Shown: positions 18,127 to 26,816, counted from the first letter of the stretch. The stretch: DNA of 64,000 nt from Deltaproteobacteria bacterium (GCA_020846435.1 JADLDY010000012.1:1-64000); one strand, 5' to 3'. Made by a program: numbers and translations. The notes: generated by a model not told the origin, from the letters alone.

Positions 18127-18663
18127 TTACTTCTTTGCCTTGGCCGGGGCCTTTCCTTCGAGCGCCTGTATGTGCTCCTGGGCCTTCATCCACCACTTGC
18201 TGTGCGGCTGGGAAAGGGAGGCGAACTGCTTCCAGTTCTCTATGGCTCCCTTCTTGTCGCCCTTGTTTTCGAGGGCGAGGGCCAGGCCGTAGTAGCCGTT
18301 GGCGAGGTTGGGGTTGGACTCTACCGCCAGCTTCTGGTGCTCTATGGCCTTGTCAATGTCGCCCTTGTCAAAGTAGGCGAAACCGAGGTTGTTGTGCGCT
18401 TCCGCGCTCTTCGGGTTGTATGTGAGGACAGCCTCATATTCCTTTATGGCGTCATCGAGCTGGCCCTTGAGCGAGAACTGCACGCCCTTGTCGAAGTGCT
18501 CCTTGCCGGGGTCGGCCGCGGGGGCCTGTACGGCTGTTTCCTGCTTGGGTTGCTCTTCTCCCTTTTTTGAGCAGCCGTAGGGGGCCGCGAGCATGAGCGA
18601 GAAAGCGATGAACGATGCTGTCGTGAGAAATCCTCTTTTTGAAAAAATTCCCGAGGTAGACAT
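18127..18663 (-). CDS. TPR lipoprotein (probable)
   Basis: A 178-residue protein with an N-terminal export signal (residues about 8-31) ending at C31 in AAPYGCSKKG, which resembles but does not perfectly match a lipobox, followed by a low-complexity Q/A/P linker and three tetratricopeptide units: EHFDKGVQFSLKGQLDDAI, HNNLGFAYFDKGDIDKAI and ANGYYGLALALENKGDKKGA. It ends with a lysine/alanine tail. It probably sits on the periplasmic face of a membrane as a protein-interaction scaffold. AAAGGAGG just upstream of ATG 18663 is a very strong ribosome binding site. The gene is monocistronic and converges on purA. Confidence 0.82.
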   Translation of the reverse strand: MSTSGIFSKRGFLTTASFIAFSLMLAAPYGCSKKGEEQPKQETAVQAPAADPGKEHFDKGVQFSLKGQLDDAIKEYEAVLTYNPKSAEAHNNLGFAYFDKGDIDKAIEHQKLAVESNPNLANGYYGLALALENKGDKKGAIENWKQFASLSQPHSKWWMKAQEHIQALEGKAPAKAKK

Positions 18664-18878
18664 ATTCCTCCTTTAAACGGGATGAATTTTGACGACAGAC
18701 TAACAAAAACAGGGGAAAATTGCAATCCTAATCAAATAGGCGGCCGCATCTTTAAAAAAAACTCCCAACGCCCTGTTTTTTCATGTTATAAGGTGCTTAA
18801 TCATCAAATGTGTGTATTTCTCCCTGGAGTATCGCGAAAAACCGGGGCCGTCTTTCTGCGGCCGAAAGGGGTCGTCAG

Positions 18879-19325
18879 GTGGAAAATAAGTTCACTGAAC
18901 TCAGCAGGGCCGAAAGGGTCGAGCTGCAGATACTCGGCAAGCTCACCATAGAAAAGAGCGCCGGGCCGTCTGAATCGTTCCTCTGCAATACGCTGAACAT
19001 CTCGACGAGCGGCGCGCTCATCGAGACAGGCTCCATGATATCCATCGGCTCGCTCCTCAGGTACTCTGTCAGTTTCCCGGGTTTTGACAGAACTTTCGAC
19101 ATCACGGGCGAGGTCGTGCGCGGGGAGAGGAAGGAGAAGGCTGCGTCAGATTCCGACTCAGAGCCGAGAAAGCTCATCCGTTACGGGATAATGTTCCTGG
19201 ACCTGAGTGAAGACGACCGGAAGGCCATAGAGAGCTTTTTCCTCCAGACGAGGCTCGGCGGCCAGAGCGAGAGCGCGGGACACTCTCCTGCCTGTATGAC
19301 TCGAAAGGACCTTTGTGACGGCTGA
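18879..19325 (+). CDS. PilZ-domain protein
   Basis: A 148-residue protein consisting essentially of one PilZ domain. The core motif LNISTSGALIETG matches the [DN]-x-S-x-x-G signature, and RYGIMFLDLSEDDRKAIESFF matches the domain's last strand and helix. The N-terminal arginine motif reads SRAERVEL (two rather than three residues between arginines), so c-di-GMP binding is uncertain. I start at GTG 18879, preceded by AAGGGG; the longer frame from 18810 begins with an implausible peptide. The gene overlaps the next PilZ gene by 11 bp, suggesting co-translation. Likely a c-di-GMP effector or adaptor for motility or polysaccharide. Confidence 0.75.
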   Translation: MENKFTELSRAERVELQILGKLTIEKSAGPSESFLCNTLNISTSGALIETGSMISIGSLLRYSVSFPGFDRTFDITGEVVRGERKEKAASDSDSEPRKLIRYGIMFLDLSEDDRKAIESFFLQTRLGGQSESAGHSPACMTRKDLCDG

Positions 19326-19980
19326 TAACGCGGGGTACACCCCTTTTCATCTTGCCATCGGCTCTGAAGTTCTCATCGAGATAGAAGCCCTGAAGCTTCG
19401 CATAAAGTGCACTCTCGTGGGGCTCGAGACAGGCCAGTACATCATCATAAGGCTCTCCGACAGGGACCTGGTCGGCAATTTCAGGAGCGAGCACATCAAG
19501 AGCGGCCAGCTCCTTGTCAGGTACCTCTACCAGAGCGCTGTCTACGGCTTCCGGGCCGAGCTTTTGAACGTCATCTCGACTCCGGCCAAGATATTCTTCC
19601 TCTCATACCCTTCAAAGATAGAAGAGTACGTCATGCGCGAGCGCGACAGGTTCGACTGCGTTCTGCCCGCGGGAACGATGCTCGATAACGAGATCGTCGA
19701 CATGGTCATAATCGACATAAGCACCGAGGGCTGCCAGTGCGTCATCAAGGCGGCCGCTGGCAGAGGCGAGCTCTACAATTACATGCAGGTCAACAAGGTG
19801 CTCGACATAAGTGTGCAGTTCCCGGGCAAGGAGGGCATCTACCGCCTCTCCGGGAGGGTCAGGAACCTGAGCAAGGGGGCTGATAAGATTACCCTCGGCG
19901 TGAAGTTCGAGGGGCTTGCCCCGGCCGCCTCCGAAAGGATAAAGGAGTTCATCTCCCTTGTCTCCTCGGCGCGCAAATAA
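19315..19980 (+). CDS. YcgR-like PilZ protein (flagellar-brake type)
   Basis: A 221-residue two-domain protein. The N-terminal domain (about 1-100, FHLAIGSEVLIEIEAL onward) resembles the PilZN/YcgR N-terminal beta-barrel. The C-terminal domain (about 105-215) is PilZ with the c-di-GMP motif RERDRFDC, containing RxxxR, and IDISTEGCQC matching DxSxxG. In the family, binding of c-di-GMP slows the flagellar motor or alters secretion. No flagellar genes are in this window, so the target is unknown. It starts at GTG 19315 inside the end of the previous PilZ gene, with AAAGGA upstream. Confidence 0.8.
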   Translation: MTADNAGYTPFHLAIGSEVLIEIEALKLRIKCTLVGLETGQYIIIRLSDRDLVGNFRSEHIKSGQLLVRYLYQSAVYGFRAELLNVISTPAKIFFLSYPSKIEEYVMRERDRFDCVLPAGTMLDNEIVDMVIIDISTEGCQCVIKAAAGRGELYNYMQVNKVLDISVQFPGKEGIYRLSGRVRNLSKGADKITLGVKFEGLAPAASERIKEFISLVSSARK

Positions 19981-20068
19981 AAGAGCGCCTTCAGTCCCTT
20001 GTGTGTCCTTCGCTTAAATCCCGATTTCAAGTTCTGATTATATTGCTCTGGCAGGAAGCTCGCGGAGC

Positions 20069-20875
20069 TTATTGTCCTTGCGGTTGGCCCGCGAGCTCGA
20101 TTATGGCTTGTTTCACTTCCTCTATCGCGACCCCTGTTTCCATGCAGTAGCCTCTCGGGCGTTTGTTGACTATGGCAAGCACCGGCAGCGGGTAGGCGTC
20201 CTGAAGGCCGCTCGCAAGGTCCCTTTCGCAGGCGACGGCTATGACCGCGTCCGGCCTCTCTTCATAGACCTTCCTTCTGGCGACCGTGCCGCCCGTCGAG
20301 ATGAAAAGTCCGACCTTGTATCTTTCGCTCAGGGACAAAAGCTCGCCTATCTCGCATTTGCCGCATCCGGCGCAGTTCTTGACGTTCCTCGTGACCTTGA
20401 TCTTGCAGTTGTCGAACTGTATGCAGTGGGGCATGAGGAGGAGGAGCTTTTCAGCGCGGAACTTCCTGCCCATCTTGCGCACCATCTCGTTGTTTATCGC
20501 GACGAAGGCCTGCTCCGTTTTTATCTTCGGTATCTTGAACACGGCCCCGGCGACGCTCATGACAGGCAGATAGAACTTCATGATTAGCCATCTGAGAGAG
20601 GGCGAATAGAAGGGGACAGTTCCTTTCAGGGCGGCGTTTATGATGATGGCGGCGCTGAAAAAGAGGGCGCCGGAGACGGCGATGACTATCGCGCCGAGGA
20701 CATAGGGCAGGGCAGGGTGGATGTTGCGAAGCCCTATCGTCGGCACGTACCAGAAGAAAAAGCCAGCGAGGGAAATTGTGACGGCAAGAGCCGCTATCAG
20801 GCCGAAAAAGAGCCCCTTGCCCGGCTTGTAGGCAACGCTTTCAGGGCTTCCGTGCCATCTGTCCTGTTCAGCCAA
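20069..20875 (-). CDS. DUF116 family membrane protein
   Basis: A 268-residue protein with two N-terminal membrane helices (about 22-45 and 58-83) and a cytoplasmic domain carrying a conserved cysteine group: MPHCIQFDNCKIKVT, then NCAGCGKCEIGEL, and later VACERDL and GYCMETG. The clustered cysteines suggest an iron-sulfur or zinc centre. DUF116 has no established function. Its gene overlaps fmt by 8 bp and forms the end of a minus-strand run priA-def-fmt-DUF116, an arrangement recurrent in Deltaproteobacteria, so it may relate to translation initiation or one-carbon use. ATG 20875 is the natural start. Confidence 0.82.
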   Translation of the reverse strand: MAEQDRWHGSPESVAYKPGKGLFFGLIAALAVTISLAGFFFWYVPTIGLRNIHPALPYVLGAIVIAVSGALFFSAAIIINAALKGTVPFYSPSLRWLIMKFYLPVMSVAGAVFKIPKIKTEQAFVAINNEMVRKMGRKFRAEKLLLLMPHCIQFDNCKIKVTRNVKNCAGCGKCEIGELLSLSERYKVGLFISTGGTVARRKVYEERPDAVIAVACERDLASGLQDAYPLPVLAIVNKRPRGYCMETGVAIEEVKQAIIELAGQPQGQ

Positions 20876-21809
20876 GAGTATCCCCCTTGAGAATCCTGTA
20901 ACCCTTTACAAAGTCGGCGGCGGACATTCTTTTCTTGTTCTCCGGCTGGAGCTCGGTTATCTCGTAGATGCCATTGGCGCAGGCGACTTTTATCGTCTCT
21001 TTCGCTTCCATTATAGTGCCGGGGCTGGCCCCAAGGGTGTCTCCTCCGGCAAGCCTGCCTTTGTGCACCTTGAGGAGGCCTTTCCATGCAGTGAAGGCCC
21101 CTGGCCAGGGATAAAAGCCGCGCACATGGTCGGCTATTTTTTTGGCGTCCGTCGCCCAGTTTATGCGTCCGTCCTCTTTTTTCAGTATCGGCGCGTTAGT
21201 CGCTTTATCATGCTCCTGAGGGGTCGGCTTGAGGCCGTCCTCCATGAGGAGGCCTATTGTCCTTGCGAGGAGCCCCGCGCCGAGTATCGAGAGCCTCCTG
21301 GCGAGGTCTTCGGCTGTCTCATTCGGGTCGATGGGCGTCTTTTCGCAGAAGTAGACCGGGCCTGTGTCCATGCCCTCGTCGAGGAGCATGGTGCAAGCGC
21401 CGGTCTCTTTTTCTCCGTTTATGATAGCCCAGTTTATCGGAGCCGCTCCCCTGTATTTGGGCAGTAAGGAGGCGTGCAGATTTATGCAGCCCTTCGGCGG
21501 TATCGATAGAATGGCAGGAGGGAGTATCTTGCCGTAGGCGACGACGGCTATGAACTCAGGCTTCAGTGCGGCAAGCTCGGCTATGAAGCCGTCTTCCCTT
21601 ACCTTCGCTGGCTGGAGAACGGGTATTCCGTGGGAAGCGGCCAGCTCCTTTACCGGACAGCTCTGGCTTATCTGCCCTCTTCCGGCGGGCTTGTCAGGCT
21701 GGGTCACGGCCGCGACTATATCATGGCCGTCTTTTATGAGGGCCTCGAGGGAGGCGGCCGCGAACGCCGGAGTCCCCATGAATACTATCCTCGCGCGTCT
21801 CCCCGTCAT
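20868..21809 (-). CDS. fmt: Methionyl-tRNA formyltransferase
   Basis: A 313-residue cytoplasmic enzyme that transfers a formyl group from 10-formyl-tetrahydrofolate to Met-tRNA(fMet). The N-terminal formyltransferase domain has IVFMGTPAFAAASLEAL, the signature LHASLLPKYRGAAPINWAI with catalytic N/H/D residues, and LLDEGMDTGPV. The C-terminal domain (about 205-313) binds tRNA. Length is normal. It lies next to def, which later removes the formyl group, the classic def-fmt pair, with a 13-bp gap between them. Confidence 0.96.
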   Translation of the reverse strand: MTGRRARIVFMGTPAFAAASLEALIKDGHDIVAAVTQPDKPAGRGQISQSCPVKELAASHGIPVLQPAKVREDGFIAELAALKPEFIAVVAYGKILPPAILSIPPKGCINLHASLLPKYRGAAPINWAIINGEKETGACTMLLDEGMDTGPVYFCEKTPIDPNETAEDLARRLSILGAGLLARTIGLLMEDGLKPTPQEHDKATNAPILKKEDGRINWATDAKKIADHVRGFYPWPGAFTAWKGLLKVHKGRLAGGDTLGASPGTIMEAKETIKVACANGIYEITELQPENKKRMSAADFVKGYRILKGDTLG

Positions 21810-21822
21810 CTGCCGCGGCCGG

Positions 21823-22353
21823 TCATATGGCGCGTTCCTCGGTTTCCATCGACTTCTTGTACTTCCTCTTGACCAGCTCTCTTTTGAGCCTCGAGAGCCT
21901 GTCGATGAATACTATGCCGTTGAGATGGTCTATTTCGTGCTGCAACGCTATGGCCAGAAGGCCTTCGGCCTCTATCTCGAGGGGCTTGCCGTTCCTGTCG
22001 AGCGCGCGCACCATGACCCTCGCCGCCCGTTCAACGTCGGCCGTTACACCGGGCAGGCTAAGGCAGCCTTCCTCATAGATGTGCTCTCCCTCCGCAAGGA
22101 CTATCTCGGGGTTTACGAGCGCCATCAGGTTCTTGCCCTTGGTGCGTTCCTTTTCGTCTTCGTCAGGCACGTCAAGCACGATGACACGCCGGCTGTCGCC
22201 GACCTGCACAGAGGCGAGTCCTATGCCTCGCGCGTAGTACATCGTCTCGATCATGTCGTCGATGAGCTTTTTTACGCTTTCGTCGACAGTCGCTACCTTC
22301 GCGGCGAGGGTCTTGAGGAATGGGTCAGGGTATTTAATTATCTCGAGTATCAT
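21823..22353 (-). CDS. def: Peptide deformylase
   Basis: A 176-residue metalloenzyme that removes the formyl group from new polypeptides. Motif 1 is GIGLASVQ (43-50), with S47 where alanine is usual; motif 2 is EGCLSLPG with metal ligand C97; motif 3 is QHEIDH with H139, E140 and H143. I start at ATG 22353 because AGGA stands 7 bases upstream and the protein then begins MILEIIKYPDP as in the family; the open frame extends 12 codons further. Located between priA and fmt on the minus strand. Confidence 0.95.
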   Translation of the reverse strand: MILEIIKYPDPFLKTLAAKVATVDESVKKLIDDMIETMYYARGIGLASVQVGDSRRVIVLDVPDEDEKERTKGKNLMALVNPEIVLAEGEHIYEEGCLSLPGVTADVERAARVMVRALDRNGKPLEIEAEGLLAIALQHEIDHLNGIVFIDRLSRLKRELVKRKYKKSMETEERAI

Positions 22354-22484
22354 GCGTCCATCCTTGATTCCCGGGCTTTTGCTGTTCAATTGAGCTCCTT
22401 TTATAATTATAACCCGAAAAGGAGGCGTTTTTTAAGTCTAAAATTACGGCGGCGGGCGTATCCGGCAGGCTTGCCTTCAGGGGG

Positions 22485-24878
22485 TCAGACGGTCGTGAGG
22501 GGGTCCATGTCGAGGGTAAGGGAGACGCCGGAGTCTTTTTGCCTCTCGAAGAGAGCCTTGAGGCCCGTTGCGAGAGAGTGTAGTTCTTTCAAGTCGCGGC
22601 CTTTGAGGAGGATCTGCCACCTGTGGCGGCCCCTTACCTTCGAGACGAGCGCAGGGGCTGGCCCGAGCGTCTGCATATCTATCTTCCTGCTTTTGAGGAG
22701 CCTGTCGCAGGCTGATTTAAGGCTGTTTATCGAACCTATCACGGCCGTTTCGTTCGTGCCGTCTACGCGCGCGACGCAGAGCCTCGTGAAAGGCGGGTAT
22801 GAGAGTTCCTCTCTTTCGATTATCTCCTTCGCGAAAAAAGAGTCATAGTCGTGGGCAAGGGCCGCCCCCAGGCAGTAGTGTCCGGGGTTCAAGGTCTGGA
22901 TGACTACCCTGCCGGGATATTCGCCACGGCCTGACCTTCCGGCGGCCTGCGTTATGAGCTGGAAGGTCCTCTCGGACGACCTGAAGTCCGGTATGTTGAG
23001 CGAAGTGTCCCCTGAGATGACGCCGACGAGCGTGACATTCGGGAAGTGGTGCCCCTTCGAGACCATCTGCGTGCCGATGAGTATGTCTATGGCGCCTTCT
23101 TCCATCTCATCTATCGTGCGCTTGGCCGCGCCTTTCAGCGATGCCGTGTCCCTGTCGAGCCTTCCCACGCGGGCCGAAGGGAAGAGCCTTCTGACCTCTT
23201 CCTCGACCCGCTCAGTGCCGGAGCCCGGCGTTATGAGGTCAACCCCCATGCACGAAGGGCACTCATTCGGCGCGGGCACTGTGAGGTCGCAGTAGTGGCA
23301 GACGAGGCTCCTTTTGCCCTTGTGCAGGGTCAGCGACACCGAGCAGTTGAGGCAGGTGAAGGTATGCCCGCAGTCGCGGCAGATGAGACAGCTCGAGAAG
23401 CCGCGCCTGTTGAGGAAAAGGACAACCTGTTTTTTCGCTTCGAGCGTCTCCCCGATGAGGTCCATGAGCCTCTGCGATATGACCTCTTTTTTGCCCTTCA
23501 TGTCGAGGACTTCGACTTCAGGAAGGCTCCTGTTGTCGACCCGGTTTATTATGTTGAGCGGCCTAATCTTCCCGGTCCTGGCGTTCTGGAAGGTCTCGAC
23601 AGACGGGGTCGCCGAGCCGAGCACGACAGTTATGCCGAGCTCGCGCCCTAAAACAAGGGCCGCGTCCCGCGCGTTGTAGCGGACGCCGTCTTCCTGCTTG
23701 TAGGAAGTCTCGTGCTCCTCGTCGACGATGATGAGGCCAAGCTCTTTTATGGGCGAGAAAAGCGCGCTCCTCGCTCCGACGACTATGTCGACTTCACCCT
23801 TCAAGACCCTGTTCCATTCGTCCATGCGCTCGCCGTCGGAGAGCCCGCTGTGGCTGAGGGCGACCCTGCCGGGGAAAAGGGTTTTCAAATAAGCGGCGGG
23901 CCACGGCGTGAGGGCGATCTCCGGGGCGAGGATTATCGCCTTTTTGCCGAGCCTCACGGCTTCTTCCAGAATTTTGAGATAGACGAGGGTCTTGCCTGAG
24001 CCCGTTACGCCGTAAAGGAGAAAGGGCGAGAAGCCGCCGTTTGAGAGGGCGGCCTTTATCTCAGCTATGGCTGTTGCCTGCTCCTCGTTGGGCGTGTGGC
24101 TCGAGTCCCTCGCTGTTATATCCGATATTGGGTCGCGCATGACCTGGCGGTCTTCGACCCTGACAAGCCCTTTGCTGGCGAGGCGGGCGAGAGCGTCCCT
24201 TGCTTCTCCCACGGCCACAGTTATGTCGGCGAGGCTCGCTTCCGTGTTCTCTAACAGATAGTTGTAGACCTTCTCCTGCGCCGGAGAGTTCTTGAATACA
24301 GGGCAGGGGGAGGCCGGGATAGCCGATGCGAAGATGGCCGTCTTGACACTGCCGCCGCCCTTCAATCCTTCTTCCTCGATGAGGAGCCCTTTTTTCTTGA
24401 GCCCCTCGACTGTGCTGTAAATCGGCTTGTTCTTGAACCGCCTTGTCAGGGATGAGAGAGTCACGCCTTTTTTCGCGGCCTCGAATATCTCGGCGGCGAA
24501 GGGGTTTTCAATGCCGTGTTCAGAGGGGACGGCCTTGAGGACGCGCGTGCTCTTGATATTGGCGGCTCCCGGGTGCGTGAGCGAGAGCACCTCTCCGAGA
24601 GGCGCGAAATAATATGACGAGACCCATTTGAGGAAGCGGAGCCGCTTCTCGTCGAAAAGCGCCTCGCTGTCGAGTATGTCGATTATGGGCTTGATGTTGG
24701 CGATCTCCGCTGGAGCGGAGGCTGTGAGGCCGAGGATATAGCCGGTGACTGTCCTTCTGCCGAACGGCACGAGGACACGCTTCCCGAGCCGGGCTTCGGC
24801 TTTAAGTTCCTCGGGGACGGCGTATGTAAACGCCGTCTCGACCGGCAGGGCAACGGCTATCTCTGCGAACTTTTTCAT
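22485..24878 (-). CDS. priA: Primosomal protein N' (replication restart helicase)
   Basis: A 797-residue 3'-5' DNA helicase that reloads the replisome at stalled forks. After the N-terminal DNA-binding domain (about 1-110, PVETAFTYAVPEEL) come helicase motifs: Walker A LYGVTGSGKTLVY, Walker B VDEEHETSYKQ and motif III LGSATPS. The inserted zinc module has eight cysteines in CLICRDCGHTFTCLNC, CHYCDLT and CPSC. The C-terminal domain includes GTQMVSKGHHFPNV and AGRSGRGEYPG. Length is slightly above that of E. coli PriA. It is the first gene of the run leading to def-fmt-DUF116. Confidence 0.96.
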   Translation of the reverse strand: MKKFAEIAVALPVETAFTYAVPEELKAEARLGKRVLVPFGRRTVTGYILGLTASAPAEIANIKPIIDILDSEALFDEKRLRFLKWVSSYYFAPLGEVLSLTHPGAANIKSTRVLKAVPSEHGIENPFAAEIFEAAKKGVTLSSLTRRFKNKPIYSTVEGLKKKGLLIEEEGLKGGGSVKTAIFASAIPASPCPVFKNSPAQEKVYNYLLENTEASLADITVAVGEARDALARLASKGLVRVEDRQVMRDPISDITARDSSHTPNEEQATAIAEIKAALSNGGFSPFLLYGVTGSGKTLVYLKILEEAVRLGKKAIILAPEIALTPWPAAYLKTLFPGRVALSHSGLSDGERMDEWNRVLKGEVDIVVGARSALFSPIKELGLIIVDEEHETSYKQEDGVRYNARDAALVLGRELGITVVLGSATPSVETFQNARTGKIRPLNIINRVDNRSLPEVEVLDMKGKKEVISQRLMDLIGETLEAKKQVVLFLNRRGFSSCLICRDCGHTFTCLNCSVSLTLHKGKRSLVCHYCDLTVPAPNECPSCMGVDLITPGSGTERVEEEVRRLFPSARVGRLDRDTASLKGAAKRTIDEMEEGAIDILIGTQMVSKGHHFPNVTLVGVISGDTSLNIPDFRSSERTFQLITQAAGRSGRGEYPGRVVIQTLNPGHYCLGAALAHDYDSFFAKEIIEREELSYPPFTRLCVARVDGTNETAVIGSINSLKSACDRLLKSRKIDMQTLGPAPALVSKVRGRHRWQILLKGRDLKELHSLATGLKALFERQKDSGVSLTLDMDPLTTV

Positions 24879-24946
24879 GCGTAGATTATACTAAATCAGG
24901 AGCAGGGAAACGAGGGGATTGAAGGGGGGCGTTTAAAGTCTGTGTT

Positions 24947-24985
24947 CCCCCTCTCCCCTTGTGGGAGAGGGCAGGGGAGAGGGGG
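24947..24985. repeat. CT/GA-rich palindromic repeat (class D)
   Basis: CCCTCTCCCCTTGTGGGAGAGGG followed by CAGGGGAGAGGGGG. A second copy stands at 25279-25316. It is the first element of the repeat cluster filling the gene-free stretch 24879-25324. Confidence 0.75.
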
Positions 24986-24989
24986 CGTA

Positions 24990-25025
24990 GTCATTGCGAG
25001 GAGCGAAGCGACAAAGCAATCTCGT
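24990..25025. repeat. Palindromic repeat, class A half unit
   Basis: Starts GTCATTGCGAG and ends GCAATCTCG, with AGCGAAGCGA between. ATTGC and GCAAT pair within the unit. Full-length class A copy at 36582-36666 and another half unit at 51607-51638. Confidence 0.85.
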
Positions 25026-25029
25026 TTTT

Positions 25030-25067
25030 ACATCCCCCTTTTCTAAAGGGGGAATGAGGGGGATTAT
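25030..25067. repeat. C/G-rich repeat (class C)
   Basis: ATCCCCCTTTTCTAAAGGGGG followed by AATGAGGGGGATTAT. A near-identical copy stands at 25205-25243; a diverged copy (CCCCCGGCCCCTCTTTAGGAAAG then AGGGGGGG) at 25083-25119. Confidence 0.8.
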
Positions 25068-25120
25068 TGTCTTTCAAGTTAATCTCCCCCGGCCCCTCTT
25101 TAGGAAAGAGGGGGGGAATT

Positions 25121-25197
25121 GTCATTCTGAGGGAGCGTAGCGACCGAAGAATCTGCTTTTATATTCATACGAGATTCTTCGCTTCGCTCAGAATGAC
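25121..25197. repeat. Palindromic repeat, class B full unit
   Basis: Left half starts GTCATTCTGAG with AGCGTAGCGA and AGAATCT; right half contains AGATTCTTCGCTTCGCT and ends CAGAATGAC. The ends are inverted repeats. Other class B copies: 29867-29948 and 39036-39123. Confidence 0.9.
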
Positions 25198-25204
25198 AGA
25201 GATG

Positions 25205-25243
25205 GAGCCTCCCCCTTTTCTAAAGGGGGAATGAGGGGGATTA
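25205..25243. repeat. C/G-rich repeat (class C), second copy
   Basis: Same sequence as 25030-25067 (CCCCCTTTTCTAAAGGGGG then AATGAGGGGGATTAT) within 150 bp, separated by the class B unit. Confidence 0.8.
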
Positions 25244-25278
25244 TCTGTTGCCGCTGATTGAAATATGCCTAAAAAAAA

Positions 25279-25316
25279 CCTCTCCCCGTGCGGGAGAGGG
25301 CAGGGGAGAGGGGGGA
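25279..25316. repeat. CT/GA-rich palindromic repeat (class D), second copy
   Basis: CCTCTCCCCGTGCGGGAGAGG followed by GCAGGGGAGAGGGG, matching 24947-24985. It directly abuts the 3' end of the BON lipoprotein gene and may act as its terminator on the minus strand. Confidence 0.75.
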
Positions 25317-25324
25317 AAGTGAGA

Positions 25325-25639
25325 CTACCTTACGACCAGGTTGTTCCTTACCGATTTGACGCCGGAGATTTTGGCCGCGACTTCCCCGGCTTTTCTGGCG
25401 CTATCGGCCGAGTCGACAAAGCCTGAGAGCTGGACTTCGCCCTTGTAAGTCTCGACATTTATTTGCAGGACTTTCAAGGACGGCTCGTTGAAGACCGCGG
25501 CCTTGACCTTTGTCGTGATTACGGAGTCGTCGAAGAATTGACCTGTGCTCTCCTGCTTGTCGGTGGACGCGCACCCGACGAATACGGCCATCATCAGGAC
25601 GCAGACAAGATAACTCAAAAAGCGATGAGCCTTTATCAT
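25325..25639 (-). CDS. BON-domain lipoprotein
   Basis: A 104-residue protein with a signal peptide (about 1-22) ending in the lipobox-like MAVFVGC, so C23 should be lipidated. The remainder is one BON domain, the phospholipid-binding fold of OsmY-like proteins: DSVITTKVKAAVFNEPS, INVETYKGEVQLSGFVD and VKSVRNNLVVR. OsmY-like proteins protect the envelope under osmotic or other stress. The gene is flanked by a repeat cluster on its 3' side and by the AT-rich RelA/SpoT gene on its 5' side. GGGGAGAAC precedes ATG 25639. Confidence 0.88.
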   Translation of the reverse strand: MIKAHRFLSYLVCVLMMAVFVGCASTDKQESTGQFFDDSVITTKVKAAVFNEPSLKVLQINVETYKGEVQLSGFVDSADSARKAGEVAAKISGVKSVRNNLVVR

Positions 25640-25778
25640 GTTGTTCTCCCCTTTTTCGTAAGCAATTCAGCTATATGGTTTAAGTTTATCTTGCGCTCCC
25701 GGCCTGTCAAGCGGCGCAGTATAGAGGGTGCGCAAAGCGCACGCGGTGGGGTAGAGGCAGACACGCAAAAATATGATT

Positions 25779-26816
25779 TTACGACTGTGAAATGATTATT
25801 TTTATTCTATCAAGGAACAATTCTGTATCCAAGAAGTAGTTGGGATAGGCGGAACGAAGAGCTTCTATTGATTCTGCCGAAACCAACACTACTTCAGCAC
25901 CTATTAATTCTTTTTCGTTTTTCAGATACTGTTCGGAGGCCTGAGCTAATTCGCTCTCCTTAAAACCGGTTATTTGCAGGCTACCCGGTTGTAAGGTAAG
26001 TAAATAGTAATGCGCTTTTTCAACCTGGCCCTCTTCAAAAACTTTCAATGTATTATGATAATCGCTAAGCTTGTTACAAACGTCCAATTCCAATGCCATG
26101 TTACTTACAATTTTCAGAAGTTCTCTCTCCGTTAGAACCTTGTGTAGTGGCTGAGTTCCTTCAATGTGGGCAAAAACTGAACTTGTGTAAGCAAAAAAAG
26201 TAAGCCAATCATCTGGTCCTTCGCTGGACTTTAACGATTCACGTAAAAAGAGGCCAACCGTTTCAACTGCAGTAGCCCATGCATGCTGAAGTCTTGTTCG
26301 GATTTGAATTTCAACACGACATTTGTTGTAGGTCTCAAAAGTTTTTGAATCTGAGTACTTTTTCCCCCTATAAAGATATACGAGATGAATCCCTCTATAA
26401 CCAGAATATTTTGGCTCTATTATGTAGTCTTTGGCCGTTACAAGTTTATGCTCGAAACGCGCTTTTTCATAATCATTGTAAAGCAGACGAACTTGGTCAA
26501 CTGTATTAACTATGGCACGGCACCCACCAATATCTTGCATCCTGGATAATGCCATCTTGGGATTACGCTTCAACTTTGTAATAATAGAAGGGATACGCTT
26601 CAATCGTTGTGCTACGAGAACATCTTTGTCAATTCCAGGAGCTTTCCTTCTTAGTCTCATCTGGAACGTATTTAGTGGATAACTGTGTGATGACCTCCAA
26701 TTGTTTAAAATATCTAAAGCGTCAGATTTGACACTGCTTGATACCGTTGGATCGATAAGAATTTGTCCTGCCTTATCTATACTTGATGCGCTATATTGCG
26801 GCTTTATCCATGTCAT
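25779..26816 (-). CDS. RelA/SpoT synthetase-domain protein, AT-rich accessory gene
   Basis: A 345-residue protein with a nucleotide pyrophosphokinase domain at about 50-200: RLKRIPSIITKLKR (RxKxxxSI, ATP binding), MQDIGGCRAIV with the metal-binding aspartate, SGYRGIHLVY and VEIQIRTRLQHAWA. There is no HD hydrolase, TGS or ACT domain, so it is a stand-alone synthetase; the C-terminal 140 residues are uncharacterised. It could make (p)ppGpp-like alarmones or belong to toxic small synthetases used in toxin-antitoxin or phage defence; no antitoxin gene is adjacent. Base composition is plainly lower in G+C than neighbours (21 of 60 bases at 26041-26100), a sign of transfer. The start MTWIKPQYSAS fits the family. 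Confidence 0.82.
   Translation of the reverse strand: MTWIKPQYSASSIDKAGQILIDPTVSSSVKSDALDILNNWRSSHSYPLNTFQMRLRRKAPGIDKDVLVAQRLKRIPSIITKLKRNPKMALSRMQDIGGCRAIVNTVDQVRLLYNDYEKARFEHKLVTAKDYIIEPKYSGYRGIHLVYLYRGKKYSDSKTFETYNKCRVEIQIRTRLQHAWATAVETVGLFLRESLKSSEGPDDWLTFFAYTSSVFAHIEGTQPLHKVLTERELLKIVSNMALELDVCNKLSDYHNTLKVFEEGQVEKAHYYLLTLQPGSLQITGFKESELAQASEQYLKNEKELIGAEVVLVSAESIEALRSAYPNYFLDTELFLDRIKIIISQS

Noticed and set aside
24879-25324. Possible CRISPR array
   Set aside because: The repeats belong to several different palindromic classes, vary in spacing and lack regular unique spacers; no cas genes are near.
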